From: Micromonospora yangpuensis
GTDB taxonomy: Bacteria; Actinomycetota; Actinomycetes; Mycobacteriales; Micromonosporaceae
Assembly (NCBI RefSeq): GCF_900091615.1
Contig: NZ_FMIA01000002.1
Span: forward strand, 5,952,001 to 6,016,000
Direction of reading: 5' to 3'
DNA: 64,000 nt
Positions 52,622 to 60,027 of this stretch are shown one piece after another. The position numbers and the translations under genes were made by a program. How positions within the stretch are numbered: the stretch's first letter is position 1; every line of letters starts with the position of its first letter. Under the pieces are notes generated by a model. The model saw only the letters and a program-made list of their open reading frames with translations. It did not search any database and was not told the origin of the DNA.

Positions 52622-52637
52622 GCGCCGCATCCTAACC

Positions 52638-52692
52638 CGAAGGAAGGGCCCCCTATTAACGCATTCGGATGTACAAGGGACCCTTCCTAACG
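52638..52692 (+). repeat. Dispersed hairpin repeat, copy 7
   Basis: CGAAGGAAGGGCCCCCTATT then AACGCATTCGGATG and AAGGGACCCTTCCTAACG. Lies between two divergent start codons, i.e. in a promoter region. Distal arm CCCTTCCT exactly complements the proximal AGGAAGGG. Confidence 0.88.
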
Positions 52693-52731
52693 CGTGCGGC
52701 AGACTGGAGATCCAACAGCGGGAAGGTGCAC

Positions 52732-54264
52732 ATGACACTGTCGCAGCAGCTCGGGCGGCTCATCGGGGTACGCGAACACCAGGTCGACCCGGGTGGCGGC
52801 GGCCCGCGCCGGGTCCGGCACCCGGTCGAGGCGGTGGTGGTCGGCGGCGGTATCGCCGGCATGTCGGCGGCGGTGGTGCTCGCCGAACGCGGCGTACGGG
52901 TGACCGTGTTGGAGGCCGCGCCGACCCTCGGCGGGCGACTCGGCGCGTGGCCGGAGACGCTTGCCGACGGCACCCGCCAGATGAACGAGCACGGCTTCCA
53001 CGCCTTCTTCCGGCAGTACTACAACTGGCGGTCGATCCTGCGTCGGATCGATCCCGGACTGGGTTTCCTCAAGCCGATCCCGGGCTACCCGATCCTGAGT
53101 GCGCAGTGGCCGACCGAGGAGTTCGGCAAGTTGCCGCCCGCCCCGCCGCTGAACCTGCTCAGCCTGCTGGCCCGCAGCCCCAGCCTGCGCCTGGGCGATC
53201 TGCGGCAGATGGACCGGGACGCCGCGTTGCCGTTGCTCACCTACGATCCGGTGCGCACGTACGCGGAGCTGGACGGCACCACGGCCGAGGAGCTGCTCGA
53301 CTCGTTGAAGTTGCCGGACCGGGCCCGGGCGATGCTCTTCGAGGTCTTCTCGCACTCGTTCTTCAACCACGAGGCGCAGATGTCGGCCGCCGAGATGGTC
53401 GCCCAGTTCCACTTCTACCTGCTCGGCAACTCCGAGGGGCTGGCCTTCGACTGCCCGGACGAGGACTACGCCACGGCGATCTGGCAGCCGTTGACCCGGC
53501 ACGTCGAACGGCACGGCGGACAGGTGCTCACCGGCTCGGCCGTGACCGCGCTGCGTCGCGACGGTGACCGGTGGCAGGTGGAGAGCGCCGACGGCACGAC
53601 GTACCCGGCCGGGCACGTGGTGCTCGCGGTCGACCCGCCGGCCCTGGCCGCGCTGGTCAAGGCCTCCCCCGGGCTGGCCGACCAGGCACCCGGGCTGGTG
53701 GAGCGGATGCCCGCGTTCGGCACCCCCGGTCCGCCGTACGCGGTGGCCCGGTACTGGCTGGAGGGGGACGTCTCGCAGCGGCGGGCGGTGTTCAACGGGG
53801 TGTCCCGGCAGGCCACCCTGGACTCGGTGACCCTGTACCACCGGCTGGAGAACGAGCCGCGCATCTGGGCCCAGCGCACCGGCGGGTCCGTGGTCGAGCT
53901 GCACGCGTACGCCTGCGAGCCCGGGGTGCCGGCCGAGGAGCTGGCCGAACGGATGCGGGCGGAGCTGGGCGTCCTCTGGCCGGAGTTCGCCGGCCTGCGG
54001 GTCCGCGAACTGCGGGCCCGGGTGGAGGCGCAGGCCCCCGCCTTCACGCCGAACAGCCACGCCACCCGCCCCGGGGTACGCACCGACGCCGACGGCCTCT
54101 ATCTGGCCGGCGACGGCATCGCCACGGATTTCCCCAGCGCGTTGATGGAGCGGTCCGCGGCGACCGGGATCATCGCGGCGAACCGCATCCTGCGGGCCGA
54201 GGGCGGCGCGGCCGAGCCGGTCCGCTCGATCCGCCCGCGCGGCCTGCTCGCCGGCCGCAGCTGA
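52732..54264 (+). CDS. FAD-dependent amine-oxidase-fold enzyme, CrtU-like (carotenoid ring modification) family
   Basis: 510 residues. Dinucleotide-binding VVVGGGIAGMSAAVVLAERG with VTVLEAAPTLGGRLGAW, and a C-terminal FAD site GLYLAGDGIATDFPSALMER. Segments GFHAFFRQYYNWRSILRRID and FNHEAQMSAAEMVAQFHFYL match the carotenoid phi-ring synthase/isorenieratene synthase (CrtU/CruE) group better than phytoene desaturases. No other carotenoid gene is in the window, so the substrate is open. ATG at 52732 after GGGAAGG. Divergent from the ion-channel-like gene. Confidence 0.7.
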   Translation: MTLSQQLGRLIGVREHQVDPGGGGPRRVRHPVEAVVVGGGIAGMSAAVVLAERGVRVTVLEAAPTLGGRLGAWPETLADGTRQMNEHGFHAFFRQYYNWRSILRRIDPGLGFLKPIPGYPILSAQWPTEEFGKLPPAPPLNLLSLLARSPSLRLGDLRQMDRDAALPLLTYDPVRTYAELDGTTAEELLDSLKLPDRARAMLFEVFSHSFFNHEAQMSAAEMVAQFHFYLLGNSEGLAFDCPDEDYATAIWQPLTRHVERHGGQVLTGSAVTALRRDGDRWQVESADGTTYPAGHVVLAVDPPALAALVKASPGLADQAPGLVERMPAFGTPGPPYAVARYWLEGDVSQRRAVFNGVSRQATLDSVTLYHRLENEPRIWAQRTGGSVVELHAYACEPGVPAEELAERMRAELGVLWPEFAGLRVRELRARVEAQAPAFTPNSHATRPGVRTDADGLYLAGDGIATDFPSALMERSAATGIIAANRILRAEGGAAEPVRSIRPRGLLAGRS

Positions 54265-54359
54265 GCGGGGCACCCCCTCGGCGAATACTCATCCCATTTG
54301 CCGGAATTTTACTACCATCGGAGGGACGGAGACCGAGCAGCGCCACCGGGGGAGAGCGC

Positions 54360-55388
54360 GTGAACCTCACCGGCCAGCGCCGGCTGGGCCTGCCCACCCG
54401 GGTCGACGACGCCAGCGGCGGGCGGCCGGCGGTGACCGGTGGTGGCGGGCAGCCGGCACACCGCGACGATCGGGCCGCCGTGGTCACCGCGCTGCGCCTC
54501 GGCTGGTGGCTCGCCGACGCCTTCCACCAGGTACGGTGCCCGGACGCCACACCCCGACCGGGTACGCCGACGCCCGGCCGCCGGCCGCACAAGCTCTCCA
54601 ACTTCACCGAGATGCCGGTACCGCAGCGGATGCGGATGTACCTGGACGGCGTCGACGTGGCCCTGACCGAGCTCGCCGGACTGACCCGACCGGGTCGTCC
54701 CGTGCCGTCGACCGCAGCCACCTGGGCCCGCCTCGACGCCGCCGATCCGGCGATCACCGCAGGCCCGGCGGGTCCGGCCGCCCCGGAACACCCGGCCGAC
54801 CCGGTGACCACCGGCTGGGCCGGGGACATGTTGGAACTCCTCGACGAGTTGAACCTCGCCGTGCTACAGACGGCAGCCGAGCGGGACGACGAGCTGGCGG
54901 CCCTCGGCGCCGAACTGCGCGACCAGGGCGAGCTGTGGCGCGGCGTGCTGACCGGCGGCCTGCACCCCCGCGACCTGCTCGACGAGGACGACTACGCCCA
55001 GGTCGCCCGCAATCTGATCATCCGGGACCGCCGGCTGGTGGTCCAGGCGGCCCGGGGCATCTTCGTACCGGTGCTCGTACCGCTGCTCGCCGTGCTGCTC
55101 GTCGTGGTCGGGGTGAGCGCGTTCGCGGCCAGCGGTTCGCCGACCACCCGGGGCGCGGTGGCCCTGGTCGGGTTGGGCGCCGGGCTGGCGGCGATCTGGC
55201 GGTCCGTCTCGGCGTCGGCACTCGCCGTCGCCGGTGAGGTCAACCGACCGCTTGTCGACAGCGAGTTGACGGTACGGATGGCCGACCGGCTGAGCCGGCC
55301 GCTGCACCGCCCCCCCGGCGACGACCACCCCGACCAGCAGCGGCCCGTCCACCGGCCGGGTCCGGTCCCACACCAGGCCGCGCGGTAA
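54360..55388 (+). CDS. Hypothetical membrane protein
   Basis: 342 residues, unknown. N-terminal ~200 residues cytoplasmic with helices (AAVVTALRLGWWLADAFHQV, MRMYLDGVDVALTELAGLTR, MLELLDELNLAVLQTAAERD), then two adjacent membrane helices (GIFVPVLVPLLAVLLVVVGV; GAVALVGLGAGLAAIWRSVS) and a Pro/His-rich tail. GTG at 54360 follows GGGGGAG. No known domain recognised. Single gene between the CrtU-like and DJ-1-like genes. Confidence 0.7.
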   Translation: MNLTGQRRLGLPTRVDDASGGRPAVTGGGGQPAHRDDRAAVVTALRLGWWLADAFHQVRCPDATPRPGTPTPGRRPHKLSNFTEMPVPQRMRMYLDGVDVALTELAGLTRPGRPVPSTAATWARLDAADPAITAGPAGPAAPEHPADPVTTGWAGDMLELLDELNLAVLQTAAERDDELAALGAELRDQGELWRGVLTGGLHPRDLLDEDDYAQVARNLIIRDRRLVVQAARGIFVPVLVPLLAVLLVVVGVSAFAASGSPTTRGAVALVGLGAGLAAIWRSVSASALAVAGEVNRPLVDSELTVRMADRLSRPLHRPPGDDHPDQQRPVHRPGPVPHQAAR

Positions 55389-55442
55389 ACCTGCCGGTGC
55401 TGTGCCCTTCATCTATGGTCGCCGCCGGTCCGACGGGTGAGC

Positions 55443-56111
55443 ATGGCTGACATGACTCGTGCACTGATCGCGCTGACCAGCCACCGCCAGCTCGGCGACA
55501 CCGGTCGGGAGACCGGCTACTTCGTCGGCGAGGCCGCCGAACCGTGGGAGGTCTTCCGGGCCGCCGGCTACCAGGTCGACCTGGTCTCGGTGGCCGGCGG
55601 GGAGCCGCCGGTCGACGGACACGACCCCGACGACCAGACCCAGCAGACCTTCCTCGCCACCGCCGGGGTGACCGACACGCCCGCCGCCGCCTCGGTGGAT
55701 CCGACCGGATACGACATCGTCTTCTTCGCCGGTGGCCACGGCACCATGTGGGACTTTCCGGACAACCCGCACCTGGCCCGGATCGCCACCTCGGTGTACG
55801 AGCGCGGCGGCGTGATCGGCGCGGTGTGCCACGGACCGGCCGCGCTGGTCAACCTCACGCTCTCCGACGGCCGGCACCTGCTGGCCGGCAGGCGGGTGGC
55901 CGGGTTCACCAACGACGAGGAGGCCGCCGTCGGCCTGACCGACCAGGTGCCGTTCCTGCTCGCCGACAAGCTGGTCGAGGCCGGTGCCCGGCACGTGCCC
56001 GCGCCGAACTTCACCGAGCAGGTGGTCACCGACGAGCGCCTGGTCACCGGCCAGAACCCGCAGTCCGCCCGGGCCACCGCCGAGGCCGTCGTGCAGCTGG
56101 TCGGCAGCTGA
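55443..56111 (+). CDS. DJ-1/PfpI family protein (Hsp31/glyoxalase-III-like)
   Basis: 222 residues. Class I glutamine-amidotransferase-like fold with nucleophile Cys in GAVCHGPAALVN, preceding EAAEPWEVFRAAGYQVDLVS and DIVFFAGGHGTMWDFPDN. The Glu in GYFVGEAAEPWEVF is where the DJ-1/Hsp31 acid sits. Members detoxify methylglyoxal or act as stress chaperones. Start uncertain among GTG 55437, ATG 55443 and ATG 55452. Reported close relatives often sit alone, as here. Confidence 0.88.
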   Translation: MADMTRALIALTSHRQLGDTGRETGYFVGEAAEPWEVFRAAGYQVDLVSVAGGEPPVDGHDPDDQTQQTFLATAGVTDTPAAASVDPTGYDIVFFAGGHGTMWDFPDNPHLARIATSVYERGGVIGAVCHGPAALVNLTLSDGRHLLAGRRVAGFTNDEEAAVGLTDQVPFLLADKLVEAGARHVPAPNFTEQVVTDERLVTGQNPQSARATAEAVVQLVGS

Positions 56112-56129
56112 CCGGCCGGCCGACGGCCG

Positions 56130-56759
56130 TCAGAACCGCAACTCCGGCGGCAGGCCGGTGCCGCGCAGTTCCCACGGCAGGTGCCCGGTGTCGTTGAAGG
56201 CGAGCAGCGTCGGCGGCCGGTCCGGCCGGTACAGGATCGCGGTCAGCCCGCAGTTGTGGCTGTTCAGCCCCAGCCAGCGCGGCGGCGGGGCGGCCAGGGC
56301 GTGCCGGACCAGCCAGGCGATCAGGAAGTTGTGCGTGATCACCAGCTCCCGTCGGTCACCCTCGGCAGGTACCGACGTGAACCGGCGGACCGCCTCCGCC
56401 GCCAGGCCCGGCCCGTCGGTCCGCTCCCGCTCGGAGAACCCACTCAGAAACTCCGCGTACGCGGGCGGCAGCCCGGTCGGGTCGGTGTCGTCGGGCAGGT
56501 AGTCCCCGGCCAGCTCCGAGGCGTACCCCGGCAGGTCCGGCCGGGCGGAGACGACCAGCTCGGCGGTCTCGGCGGCCCGGCGTAGCGGACCGTGGCAGAC
56601 GGCGTCGAGCGGGAGGTCGCGCAGCCGCTCGGCGAGAAACCGGGCCTGCCGCCGGCCCCGCTCGGAGAGGCCGGTGTGCGCGGGGTCGACCGCGGCGGAG
56701 CCGCCGGGCGGACGGTCCTGCTCGCCGTGCCTGGCCAGGTAGAGCAGACGACTCGGCAC
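56130..56759 (-). CDS. Histidine phosphatase family (phosphoglycerate-mutase-like)
   Basis: 209 residues. Catalytic LYLARHGEQ with the phosphohistidine, HGPLRRAAETAEL (second Arg site) and TGHLPW/VITHNFLIAWLV (second His). The superfamily dephosphorylates sugars, nucleotides or proteins; specificity not visible. GTG at 56759 chosen because the RHG motif then sits at the usual distance from the N-terminus. Last chromosomal gene before the att scar. Confidence 0.88.
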   Translation of the reverse strand: MPSRLLYLARHGEQDRPPGGSAAVDPAHTGLSERGRRQARFLAERLRDLPLDAVCHGPLRRAAETAELVVSARPDLPGYASELAGDYLPDDTDPTGLPPAYAEFLSGFSERERTDGPGLAAEAVRRFTSVPAEGDRRELVITHNFLIAWLVRHALAAPPPRWLGLNSHNCGLTAILYRPDRPPTLLAFNDTGHLPWELRGTGLPPELRF

Positions 56760-56846
56760 GGACACCTCACGCGGTCGGGAACCGTCGAGCGTAGTCCGAC
56801 CCTGCCGTGCGCAGGGACCACCGGCGGGTGGCGGAGTGTGAAGTTG

Positions 56847-56888
56847 AGCCCCCGGCCGGGATCGAACCGGCGACATCTCGCTTACAAG
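56847..56888 (-). pseudogene. 3' part of a tRNA-Thr(TGT) gene, att site of an integrated element
   Basis: Minus strand: anticodon loop CTTGTAA, anticodon-stem 3' strand GCGAG, T arm CCGGTTCGATCCCGG and acceptor 3' strand CGGGGGCT (no encoded CCA). The 5' half does not fold: in place of CTCGC there is CTCTG, and no acceptor 5' strand is found; only a faint trace (GCTCAGAGCGTCTC) resembles a D-arm with the loop lost. Site-specific integrases leave such 3' fragments at one end of an element and keep the whole tRNA at the other end, here beyond the window. Confidence 0.8.
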
Positions 56889-56892
56889 CAGA

Positions 56893-56907
56893 GACGCTCT
56901 GAGCGTC
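56893..56907. repeat. Short inverted repeat next to the att site
   Basis: GACGCTC-T-GAGCGTC, a 7-bp perfect dyad starting five bases inside the element. May be an integrase/excisionase arm site or chance. Confidence 0.4.
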
Positions 56908-56971
56908 GTTCGGTTCGGGGTTCTGAGCGCTGACGTTGGCTACACAAAGCCGATAAGCGAATGGTCCCTGA

Positions 56972-57463
56972 CTATGCCGTTTCCGAGCGGCCAACCGGTC
57001 CTGACCGCGACTCCGCCCCGCCGGCCTGGAGGGTCCGGATCGCGCGGACCGCCGCTACTTTGTCGGCGTCCGACGCGGTCGCGTCGAGGATCGCGTCGAC
57101 GGGGTCCGCGGCTCGGGCCGCCTTGACGAGCAACACCTTGACCGCGTCCGGGTAAGGGCCGTCCAGCACCGTGGCCACCAGGTCGTGATGCCGCCGAGGT
57201 TCTACCGGCGACTGACCTGGGTCGGGCCCCTTGCCGCCGTCGGCGACCTCTCTGATCGTGCCGGCCGGCCATCCGAAGGCAGCCTCGACTCCGGTGTATG
57301 TGCTGACCTGGACGCCCTTACCGTCCTCGACGCGCTTCCAGGTGACAGGGCTCATGGACGCACGGGCGGCCATCGCCTCCAGGCTCGCCCTTTGTGCAGC
57401 ACGATGCGTGACCACCAGTGCGGCGATTGCCGCTCGCTGCTCCGCACTCATCCGTCTGGTCAT
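56972..57463 (-). CDS. HTH repressor-like protein of the element
   Basis: 163 residues. HTH of the Cro/CI kind near residues 25-65: SLEAMAARASMSPVTWKRVE, DGKGVQVSTYTGVEAAFGWP. C-terminal ~80 residues are helical with no LexA-like Ser/Lys protease motif, so induction would not be by self-cleavage. Divergent from the 57672 regulator; between them are at least three 15-bp operator-like sites. I infer it is the repressor that keeps the element quiet. ATG at 57463 or 57451. Confidence 0.8.
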   Translation of the reverse strand: MTRRMSAEQRAAIAALVVTHRAAQRASLEAMAARASMSPVTWKRVEDGKGVQVSTYTGVEAAFGWPAGTIREVADGGKGPDPGQSPVEPRRHHDLVATVLDGPYPDAVKVLLVKAARAADPVDAILDATASDADKVAAVRAIRTLQAGGAESRSGPVGRSETA

Positions 57464-57671
57464 GCCCGCCTGCGCTATCGGTCCAGGTTCCTACACGTAG
57501 CCACAGGATGCCAGGAACCTACAGGAAACCAAAACTCCCGCCTGTGAGCGTGACTCAATCTGTGGACGTGAATTAGGTACGCCTTAAGTTCTCTCGCCAG
57601 GTCCGGACACCTTCCCTGATTCCTGTAGGTTCCTGTTGACACATGGTCGACATGTTCCTACAGTTTCCTGC
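57464..57671. promoter_or_regulatory. Operator region of the element's genetic switch
   Basis: Three copies of TTCCT-N5-TTCCT: 57513-57527 (minus orientation, AGGAA CCTAC AGGAA), 57620-57634 and 57655-57669, plus a half site at 57488-57492. The plus-strand promoter TTGACA (57636-57641), 17-base spacer, TACAGT (57659-57664) is near consensus and lies between and under two operators; its start falls at the ATG at 57672. The sites beside the repressor gene would give autoregulation. Confidence 0.85.
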
Positions 57672-57938
57672 ATGCCAGTGACCCAGAAGAGCCGCGCCAG
57701 CGCGGCCATCGCGATCAACGGGCAGGCAATCCGCGAGGCCCGGAAGGACCGAGGCCTGTCCGTCCTGCAGCTCGCCACGCGAGTCGGGGTGACCAGGGCG
57801 TACATCACCAAACTGGAGCTGGGCCACTCGACCCGCTGCAGCCCCAAGGTCCACGCCTCGCTCGTCCGCGCCCTCCACCCGGACCACCCCGCCGCCTTCC
57901 GCACCGACAAGGCCCGCACCGACAAGGCCGCTGCCTGA
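57672..57938 (+). CDS. XRE-family HTH protein, first gene of the element's rightward operon
   Basis: 88 residues. XRE HTH: NGQAIREARKDRGLSVLQLA, TRVGVTRAYITKLELGHSTR, LVRALHPDHPAAF. Expressed from a near-consensus promoter whose start coincides with the ATG, so the message is leaderless. It could be a Cro-like or antirepressor switch protein. Last base of the stop codon starts the next gene (TGATG). Confidence 0.88.
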   Translation: MPVTQKSRASAAIAINGQAIREARKDRGLSVLQLATRVGVTRAYITKLELGHSTRCSPKVHASLVRALHPDHPAAFRTDKARTDKAAA

Positions 57939-58219
57939 TGCGCGGCTTCGCAGCCCTGCCACCGGCCCAGCGCGAACTCGCCGCAGCGGTCGGCTCGCTC
58001 ACCCGCTGGTCCCGCGTCACGAGCAAGGACGCCCGCAAGGACGCCCTTGCCCCAGCGCGAGCGGCCCGGCAGAAGCAGTGGGAACGACGGGCTGACCCGG
58101 ACGGCACGCTCAGCCCGGAGGAGCTCGCTGCAGCTGTCGCCCGGCTCAAGGCGGCACACATCCGGCGCATGGCGATGGCCAGCGCGCGATCCCGCGCGGC
58201 CAAATCCCAGGCGCAGTAA
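57938..58219 (+). CDS. Hypothetical small basic protein
   Basis: 93 residues, not recognised. Arg/Ala-rich and helical (RGFAALPPAQRELAAAVGSL, LAAAVARLKAAHIRRMAMAS), no cysteines. Start overlaps the previous stop by one base, so it belongs to the same operon. Followed by a hairpin that ends this first module. Confidence 0.65.
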   Translation: MRGFAALPPAQRELAAAVGSLTRWSRVTSKDARKDALAPARAARQKQWERRADPDGTLSPEELAAAVARLKAAHIRRMAMASARSRAAKSQAQ

Positions 58220-58224
58220 CGAAA

Positions 58225-58259
58225 AGCCCTCAGGGCCGCCGTGAACGGCCCCAAGGGCT
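58225..58259 (+). terminator. Hairpin terminator after the early regulatory module
   Basis: AGCCCT and GGGCCG pair with CGGCCC and AGGGCT (two 6-bp helices separated by a CA/CA internal loop, seven-base apical loop), six bases after the 58219 stop. Confidence 0.65.
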
Positions 58260-58302
58260 CTGCACCTCACCACCCAGCCACGCAAAGCAAGGGAGCACTC
58301 AG

Positions 58303-58704
58303 ATGCAGACCCAGCCTACCGACACCACCACCCAGCCGGCCAAACCGGACTACTGGCTGAACCTCGCCGACGACTTGCGCACCGCCGCCGACCGGGTCGC
58401 CACCCTCGCCGGCACCGACCGGACGCCGGCCCGGATCCATCTGTCCATCACGGTCGCCAGCGTGGGCAACACGGGCCTGACCGCCATCGACCTGGCTGAC
58501 CAGCTGGCCGAGGCGTTCGACGCGACCACCCGCACCAGCACGTTCCCCGCCGGAGACAGGGTCCGGCAGGTCCGGGCCCGGATCGGCACGCTGGGGGTGG
58601 ACGCCGACACGTACCTGCCGGCCGAGCCCGGCGAGATGGCGAAGCTCCGCGCCCGAATCACCGAGCTGGAGGCGCTCGCCGCATCCGCCGGGGGCACCCG
58701 ATGA
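58303..58704 (+). CDS. Hypothetical element protein
   Basis: 133 residues, unknown. Core segment NLADDLRTAADRVATLAGTD then ARIHLSITVASVGNTGLTAI and a C-terminal short coiled coil (AKLRARITELEALAASAGG). GGGAG site before the ATG. Stop overlaps the GGDEF gene start (ATGA), so the two are co-translated and the proteins may act together; both have a coiled coil at the junction ends. Confidence 0.65.
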   Translation: MQTQPTDTTTQPAKPDYWLNLADDLRTAADRVATLAGTDRTPARIHLSITVASVGNTGLTAIDLADQLAEAFDATTRTSTFPAGDRVRQVRARIGTLGVDADTYLPAEPGEMAKLRARITELEALAASAGGTR

Positions 58705-59288
58705 CCGCCCCGGCGTTGACGGATGCCGCCGAACTGGCCTGGCTCCGTACCCGTGTGGTCGAGCTGGAGGACGAGCTGCAGAAAGCGCAGCGCGAGGCCC
58801 GTCGTGACCCGCTGACGGGCCTGCTCAACCGGCGGGGACTGAACGACGCCTGGTGGGCGGTCCAGGGGTCCTACCACCTGGCGCTGCTCGACCTTGACAG
58901 GTTCAAGCGGATCAACGACACGCTCGGGCACGAGGCGGGCGACGAGGTCCTGATCGGCGTGGCCGAGGCACTCCGTCAGTACCCGCTCGCCGCTCGGCTC
59001 GGCGGCGACGAGCTGGTGGTGGTCGGCCGGATGGCCGACGGTCCGCCGCACTCGTGGTCGGTGCCGGTCGCCGGCGCGCGGCTGACCGTCACGGCCACGG
59101 TGGGCCTCGCCCCGGTCGTCTACGAGGACCTGGCGGCCACGCTCCGAGCCGCTGACGCCGCGATGTACCGAGCCAAGCGAGCTCGCCGCAGTTCCATCGC
59201 CGCGTTCGACCCGGCGCTCGACGCCCGGCCGGTGCAGCGGCGACCCCGGCTGCGGCTGCGTGACCAGCGTCCGGGCGGTGTCCGGTGA
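58701..59288 (+). CDS. GGDEF-domain protein (diguanylate-cyclase-like) on the element
   Basis: 195 residues: an N-terminal coiled coil (about 10-33, ELAWLRTRVVELEDELQKAQ) and one GGDEF domain. Key parts: DPLTGLLNRRGL (36-47), metal-binding LLDLDRFKRINDTLGHEAGD (62-81), active loop RLGGDELVVV with GGDEL at 101-105 and AADAAMYRAKRARR near the end. The active-site Phe is Leu. The inhibitory RxxD site is RQYP (92-95), so c-di-GMP feedback should be lost. No receiver, PAS, EAL or membrane part. It may make c-di-GMP, which in actinomycetes controls development, or bind nucleotides. Confidence 0.9.
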   Translation: MTAPALTDAAELAWLRTRVVELEDELQKAQREARRDPLTGLLNRRGLNDAWWAVQGSYHLALLDLDRFKRINDTLGHEAGDEVLIGVAEALRQYPLAARLGGDELVVVGRMADGPPHSWSVPVAGARLTVTATVGLAPVVYEDLAATLRAADAAMYRAKRARRSSIAAFDPALDARPVQRRPRLRLRDQRPGGVR

Positions 59289-59722
59289 CGAGTCCACACG
59301 TACCGGCCGGCACGCGGGTCCGCCTTGTGATCCCGGACGCCACCGTCGTGGCCCACGGCAACCTGCAGCTGCAGGTCCGCTTGCCCGATCACTCGGAGAT
59401 CATCCACCTGCCGATCGTGGACAACCATTTCCAGTCGATCGTCGAGGTGCTGGCCCACGCTCCCCGGGTCGCTCCCGGGCAGACGTGGCGCTCCGAGGCC
59501 GGACACCTGTTCTACGCCGTGCGGTGGCGCCAGTCCGAAGGAGACGCCGGCGAGCCCGTGCTGATCGCGGCGGACAGCGCCGGCGCCTACACGCCTGCCC
59601 AGGCCGTCGCCGACTTCGGCCAGCTGACCCTGCTGGACACCCGGGCCGTCTGGGACCCGGTCGAGCCGGTGGACCCCGACAGCACCACCATCCTGCCCCG
59701 CGTCACGGAGGGACGACCATGA
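59285..59722 (+). CDS. Hypothetical element protein
   Basis: 145 residues, unknown. Beta-rich start (HVPAGTRVRLVIPDATVVAH, NLQLQVRLPDHSEIIHLPIV) then GQTWRSEAGHLFYAVRWRQS. The GTG at 59285 overlaps the GGDEF gene stop. No cysteine clusters or membrane segments. Its close coupling with the GGDEF gene is the only functional hint. Confidence 0.6.
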   Translation: MTSPHVPAGTRVRLVIPDATVVAHGNLQLQVRLPDHSEIIHLPIVDNHFQSIVEVLAHAPRVAPGQTWRSEAGHLFYAVRWRQSEGDAGEPVLIAADSAGAYTPAQAVADFGQLTLLDTRAVWDPVEPVDPDSTTILPRVTEGRP

Positions 59723-60027
59723 CCGAGACCCCGGAGACGAACCACCCCGAGTGGTGCGTTCCCCCGCTGTGCGACGCCGAGGTGCCGGCCCTGCCGGCTC
59801 TCGGCGGGGCTCACCGCGGTGAGCCCCGCCGCCTGGTCCTCGCGCTCAGCGACGGCGACGCGATGCTGGTCGTCGCGCAGCTGCAGCAGCCCGCCGGCGA
59901 GGCCAGCCCGCAGTTGGCCGTCCAGGTCGCCGGCGGCCGGCTCGTCCTGGTCCCGGTCGACCAGGTGCAGATGATGGTCGACCACCTCGCGCCGCTGCTC
60001 GGCCTGACCCTGACGGCAGCGGCCTGA
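59719..60027 (+). CDS. Hypothetical element protein
   Basis: 102 residues. HPEWCVPPLCDAE at the start gives a Cys pair, then LVLALSDGDAMLVVAQLQQP and VLVPVDQVQMMVDHLAPLLG. Starts within the previous stop (ATGA) and its own stop overlaps the next ATG (TGATG). Similar small acidic proteins with an N-terminal HxxWC are seen in actinomycete integrative elements; function unknown. Confidence 0.6.
   Translation: MTETPETNHPEWCVPPLCDAEVPALPALGGAHRGEPRRLVLALSDGDAMLVVAQLQQPAGEASPQLAVQVAGGRLVLVPVDQVQMMVDHLAPLLGLTLTAAA

Noticed and set aside
56847..56960. Complete functional tRNA-Thr gene
   Set aside because: The 5' acceptor strand, D-arm and the pairing 5' anticodon stem cannot be found; only the 3' half folds.
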